Assembly: GCA_037045265.1 (NCBI GenBank)
Contig: JBAOHV010000004.1
Coordinates: 248,001 to 312,000, forward strand
From: JBAOHV01 sp037045265
GTDB lineage: Bacteria > Actinomycetota > Acidimicrobiia > Acidimicrobiales > Microtrichaceae
DNA length: 64,000 nt
Direction of reading: 5' to 3'
The notes under the pieces: model-generated
The model's database searches: none
The model's input: only the letters and a program-made list of their open reading frames with translations
What the model was told of the DNA's origin: nothing
Program-made: the position numbers and the translations under genes
Shown here: one piece after another, positions 61,219-64,000 of the stretch
How the letters are laid out: every line of letters starts with the position of its first letter
Position numbering within the stretch: position 1 is the stretch's first letter

Positions 61219-63243
61219 TCATCGCGCCACCGCTCCGCTGGGGGTGCCGATCGACTCGTGCGCCCTGCGCAGGACGTCGAGGACGTCGACTCCGACGTGG
61301 ATGAACTGGCTGACTCCGGCCTCCTGCTCGGCATCACGACGCTCACCCGGGTTGCCGGCAAGGTAGAGCTGTGTCAGACCGGCCGACGACAACGCACGGG
61401 CGAAGTCGACCGCTCGTTGTGCGTAGACGGAGTCGGACGAGCACAGGCACACGAGATGGGCGCCGGCCGCCATCACGTCTCGCACTGCATCGCCAGGATC
61501 GTCGTAGCCGGCCCCGGTGCCCGCCTCGCCGGTGATCGCCTCGATGCCGCCTGCCTCGAAGAAGTTCTTGGCGAACGTAGCGCGGGCGGTGTGCACCGCC
61601 ACCGGCCCGAGGTTCGCCAGGAACACCTTGGGCCGCGATCCGGTCGCCGCCAGATACGCGTCGGACGCATCGCGGAGCTGTTCGAACTCCTGAGCCCAAC
61701 GCACCCTCGGCAGTGCGCCCACCTGCGTGGGCGAACCAGCTGACGCGCTGCTCGCGCCCTGTTCGACGACCTTGCTCTGCAGCAGCCGCAGGTCGGGCTC
61801 GCTCCGCAGGACCGGTGCCTCGTGGATGTCCGCGAACTCGCTGACCCCCGTGATCGGGTCCTTGCGAGTGGCGACCCTTGCGAGGCGCTCGTCCCTCACC
61901 GCGGCGATCCGGTCGGCCAGGCTTCCGTCCGCGAGAGTCGCTGCCAAGCCACCTGCGGCTTCGATCTCACCGAAGAGCGACCACGCAGCCGCGGCGATCT
62001 CGGCGGTCAGGGTCTCCACGTACCACGACCCCCCGGCCGGGTCGGTGACGCGCCCGACGTTGGATTCCTCCATCAGGAGCAGCTGGGTGTTGCGTGCCAT
62101 GCGCCGGCCGAGCTCATCGGGCTCACCGAGCTCCACGTCGAACGGCGCTGTGGTCACCGAGAACGCTCCACCTACACCAGCGGCGAACGACGCGGCGGTC
62201 ACCCGCAGCATGTTCACCCACGGGTCGCGGCGCGTCATCATCCGGTCTGCGGTACGGACGTGCAGCAGGGGTGCCTGCTCGCCGGCCGACACCCCACACG
62301 CAGCCGTCATCGCTGCCCAGACCTGGCGGGCGGCACGCAGCTTGGCGATCGTGGTGAACACGTCCGCGTCGGCGCAGAGCGTGACCTCGATGCCCCCCGC
62401 GGCCGTGTCGGCGTCCAGACCGGCAGCGGCGAGCGTGCGCAGGTAGGCGGCGCCGGTGGCGAGCATCGCCGCCAGCTCCTGGACCTCGCTCGCTCCCGCC
62501 TCGACGTACGGGCTCGTGTCGACGCGGACCGTTCGCAGACCGGGATGGCTCTCCGACAGGCGCACGGCCAGCGCACCGAGCTCGGCAAGCGCCGCTTCGA
62601 GACCCTGCGACAGGCGTCCACTGGCAGCGAGCACCCCGAACGGGTCCGCGCCGACACCACCGGTCGCCGCGTCTGCGGCCACACCAGCACGGTCGAGCAC
62701 GGCGACGAACAGGTCGGCCGCACGGGTGAACTGCGCGCCTGGTTCCAGGTGGACGGGCGCCAGGTCCAACATGACCCCTTCGAGAGCCGTTGCCAGATCG
62801 TCGCTCGAGGTGATCACGACACCGTCGATTCCGACCGAACCCGCCAGCTCCGGGTCCGACGCGGCGAGCCCGGAGCGGAATCCCTCGTCGAAGCGCAGGG
62901 TCAGCTCGGCGGCACCCCGTTCGAGCTCACGCAGTGCGGTGCGGTTGGCGTCGCGTGGATTGGGATTGGTCAGCAGCGATCTGACCCGCCACTCTCCGCC
63001 GGCACGCGGCTCGCTGTCCGAACCCCGCACGAACGGCGCCGAACCAGGCAGCCCCGCCTCATCGGCAGCACCCGGCGAACCCGTCCGGGTGTAGATCGGC
63101 TCTACCTCGATGCCACCCGGTGTGACCGAGCGCAGCTTGGAATGCGGGGCACCCTTGAGCACCTTGTCCACCAGAGCGAGCCACTGCTCCTCGGTCGCCG
63201 GAGGGAACTCGCCGGCGAACGTCGGTTCGGCCTCGGTGGTCAC
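61219..63243 (-). CDS. mutA: Methylmalonyl-CoA mutase small subunit
   Basis: 674 residues from GTG 63243. The mutase barrel is seen as WVNMLRVTAASFAAGVGGAFSVTTAPFD, RRMARNTQLLLMEESNVGRVTDPAGGSWYVETLT. The C-terminal domain (KVFLANLGPVAVHTARATFAKNFFEAGGIEAI) resembles the B12-binding fold but lacks the DxHxxG ligand, as expected for the non-catalytic partner. It dimerises with MutB. The open frame upstream of 63243 lacks similarity. Ala/Gly/Asp-rich insertions make it somewhat longer than MutA of Propionibacterium. Confidence 0.93.
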   Translation of the reverse strand: MTTEAEPTFAGEFPPATEEQWLALVDKVLKGAPHSKLRSVTPGGIEVEPIYTRTGSPGAADEAGLPGSAPFVRGSDSEPRAGGEWRVRSLLTNPNPRDANRTALRELERGAAELTLRFDEGFRSGLAASDPELAGSVGIDGVVITSSDDLATALEGVMLDLAPVHLEPGAQFTRAADLFVAVLDRAGVAADAATGGVGADPFGVLAASGRLSQGLEAALAELGALAVRLSESHPGLRTVRVDTSPYVEAGASEVQELAAMLATGAAYLRTLAAAGLDADTAAGGIEVTLCADADVFTTIAKLRAARQVWAAMTAACGVSAGEQAPLLHVRTADRMMTRRDPWVNMLRVTAASFAAGVGGAFSVTTAPFDVELGEPDELGRRMARNTQLLLMEESNVGRVTDPAGGSWYVETLTAEIAAAAWSLFGEIEAAGGLAATLADGSLADRIAAVRDERLARVATRKDPITGVSEFADIHEAPVLRSEPDLRLLQSKVVEQGASSASAGSPTQVGALPRVRWAQEFEQLRDASDAYLAATGSRPKVFLANLGPVAVHTARATFAKNFFEAGGIEAITGEAGTGAGYDDPGDAVRDVMAAGAHLVCLCSSDSVYAQRAVDFARALSSAGLTQLYLAGNPGERRDAEQEAGVSQFIHVGVDVLDVLRRAHESIGTPSGAVAR

Positions 63244-63379
63244 TTGCAGCCTCCTGGGACATCGGGGACCGGCGGGTGACAGCGGCGCAGCGCCCGTCCT
63301 GCCGGGGTGTTCGGAGGCTACCCGAGCGTTCCGAGGAGGCACGAAGCCAGGGGCATCGGACCGACGGCCCTGGCCGGGC

Positions 63380-63985
63380 TCAGGAGTCGGAAGCGACCGC
63401 CACCTGCGACTCTGGTTCAGGCCGGCTGGCTGCACCTGTGCCGGGCCGGACCGACCGCCTCGGCGGGGTGTACAGGATGCGGAAGACGGTCAGCGCGCTC
63501 AGCACGCCGATGAGCCCGATCGACACGGCTCGGAACAAGGGGTTGCCGGCGTCGGTACCCGCGTGTGCGGCGTGCAGCGCAGTCATGAGCGCCGCCGGGT
63601 ACGACAAGTAGTGCAGCCGTCGCCACGTGCGGCGGGCCATGCGACGCTGCGCCAACGACGTGCCCTCGACCACGACCAGGCCCCAGAACGCTCCGATTCC
63701 CCAGGCGACGGGACCGGCCTTCCACGAGCTGGCGAACGGCACGAACAGGTCGGCCCAGCTGAACGACACGTAGCTGTCGAGAACCAGCGAGACCATGTGC
63801 ACCGCGATGAACACGACGCTCAGCCCGCCCAGGTACCGGTGCAGGTCGGTCAACCAGGCCGGCAGGCCCTTGCGGTCGATCAACTTCGTCGTGAGGAGCA
63901 GGCCCCAGATGAGCGTCATCACCAGTGCCACGGCGGCGACCATGCCGCTCGCCCGTGCCACGTACCACCAGAACTGCTCGGCCAT
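63380..63985 (-). CDS. Ferric reductase-like transmembrane protein
   Basis: 201 residues with six predicted helices. His residues in LTDLHRYLGGLSVVFIAVHMV and RRLHYLSYPAALMTALHAAHAG are placed to bind two haem b groups, as in YedZ/MsrQ and ferric-reductase-like domains. No FAD or NAD domain follows, so a partner must supply electrons. The last 30 residues are polar and probably cytoplasmic. The start ATG at 63985 lies near the window end, so upstream partners cannot be seen. Confidence 0.82.
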   Translation of the reverse strand: MAEQFWWYVARASGMVAAVALVMTLIWGLLLTTKLIDRKGLPAWLTDLHRYLGGLSVVFIAVHMVSLVLDSYVSFSWADLFVPFASSWKAGPVAWGIGAFWGLVVVEGTSLAQRRMARRTWRRLHYLSYPAALMTALHAAHAGTDAGNPLFRAVSIGLIGVLSALTVFRILYTPPRRSVRPGTGAASRPEPESQVAVASDS

Positions 63986-64000
63986 CAGACCCTCCTGGTC

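Noticed and set aside
63244..63379. Cobalamin riboswitch before mutA
   Set aside because: I looked for a B12-box-like GCCACTG core and extended stems in the 136 bp leader and found none.

Overview
The window is about two-thirds G+C with dense, strongly biased coding. Its gene content fits an actinobacterium: a GlnR-like regulator beside glnII and glnA, a DUF4244-type Tad pilus locus, an F420-type deazaflavin oxidoreductase, a lysine-tailed topoisomerase I, a SufR-like regulator and a tRNA gene without an encoded CCA. An Acidimicrobiia-like lineage is possible, but that is inference only.

Layout. 1-12.5 kb is an envelope and exopolysaccharide region. It holds the 5' end of an NRPS-like gene with a formyltransferase starter, a flippase, a WecG/TagA/CpsF transferase, GT2 and GT4 glycosyltransferases, an O-antigen-ligase-type polymerase and exported proteins. 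Two DUF1996 lipoprotein genes here share an almost identical 1061-bp block that includes their terminator. 12.5-22.9 kb is a molybdenum locus: moeA, moaE, moaD and moaA on one strand and a moaC-moaB fusion divergent from them. Next to these lies a tightly coupled seven-gene operon encoding a cysteine-tailed membrane subunit, a molybdopterin catalytic subunit, a four-cluster ferredoxin, a Rieske protein, a small membrane protein, a TDT transporter and MobA. 23-30.7 kb holds a VapBC pair, tRNA-Thr, holB-tmk, topA, an acyl-CoA dehydrogenase and a STAS protein. 30.8-42.4 kb holds an MrfA-like helicase, a Tad/Flp pilus operon, a subtilase, a sigma factor, a MarR regulator and NAD synthetase. 42.4-45.7 kb is a nitrogen-assimilation block (glnII, glnA, GlnR-like). 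45.7-51.9 kb holds small genes and an ISL3-family element that truncates a decayed kdp operon. 51.9-57.5 kb holds RidA, a Tat lipoprotein, Fe-S assembly genes with a SufR-like regulator, Mrp, a trypsin-like protease and MeaB. 57.6-64 kb holds two tandem TetR genes, both methylmalonyl-CoA mutase subunits and a ferric-reductase-like membrane protein.

A caveat for the whole window: about 20 genes are split by one-base frameshifts, including housekeeping genes such as meaB, mutB and an IscA-type gene. Several fall in C or G runs, and several restore a stop/start overlap once repaired. Most are probably sequencing indels, so those genes are given as full spans with the break position stated. The kdpA damage (IS truncation, internal deletion and in-frame stop) goes beyond that and is called a pseudogene.

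The parts most worth following are the molybdoenzyme operon, the decayed kdp operon, the 1-kb DUF1996 duplication, and the nitrogen block with an 11-bp-periodic direct repeat between its two glutamine synthetases.
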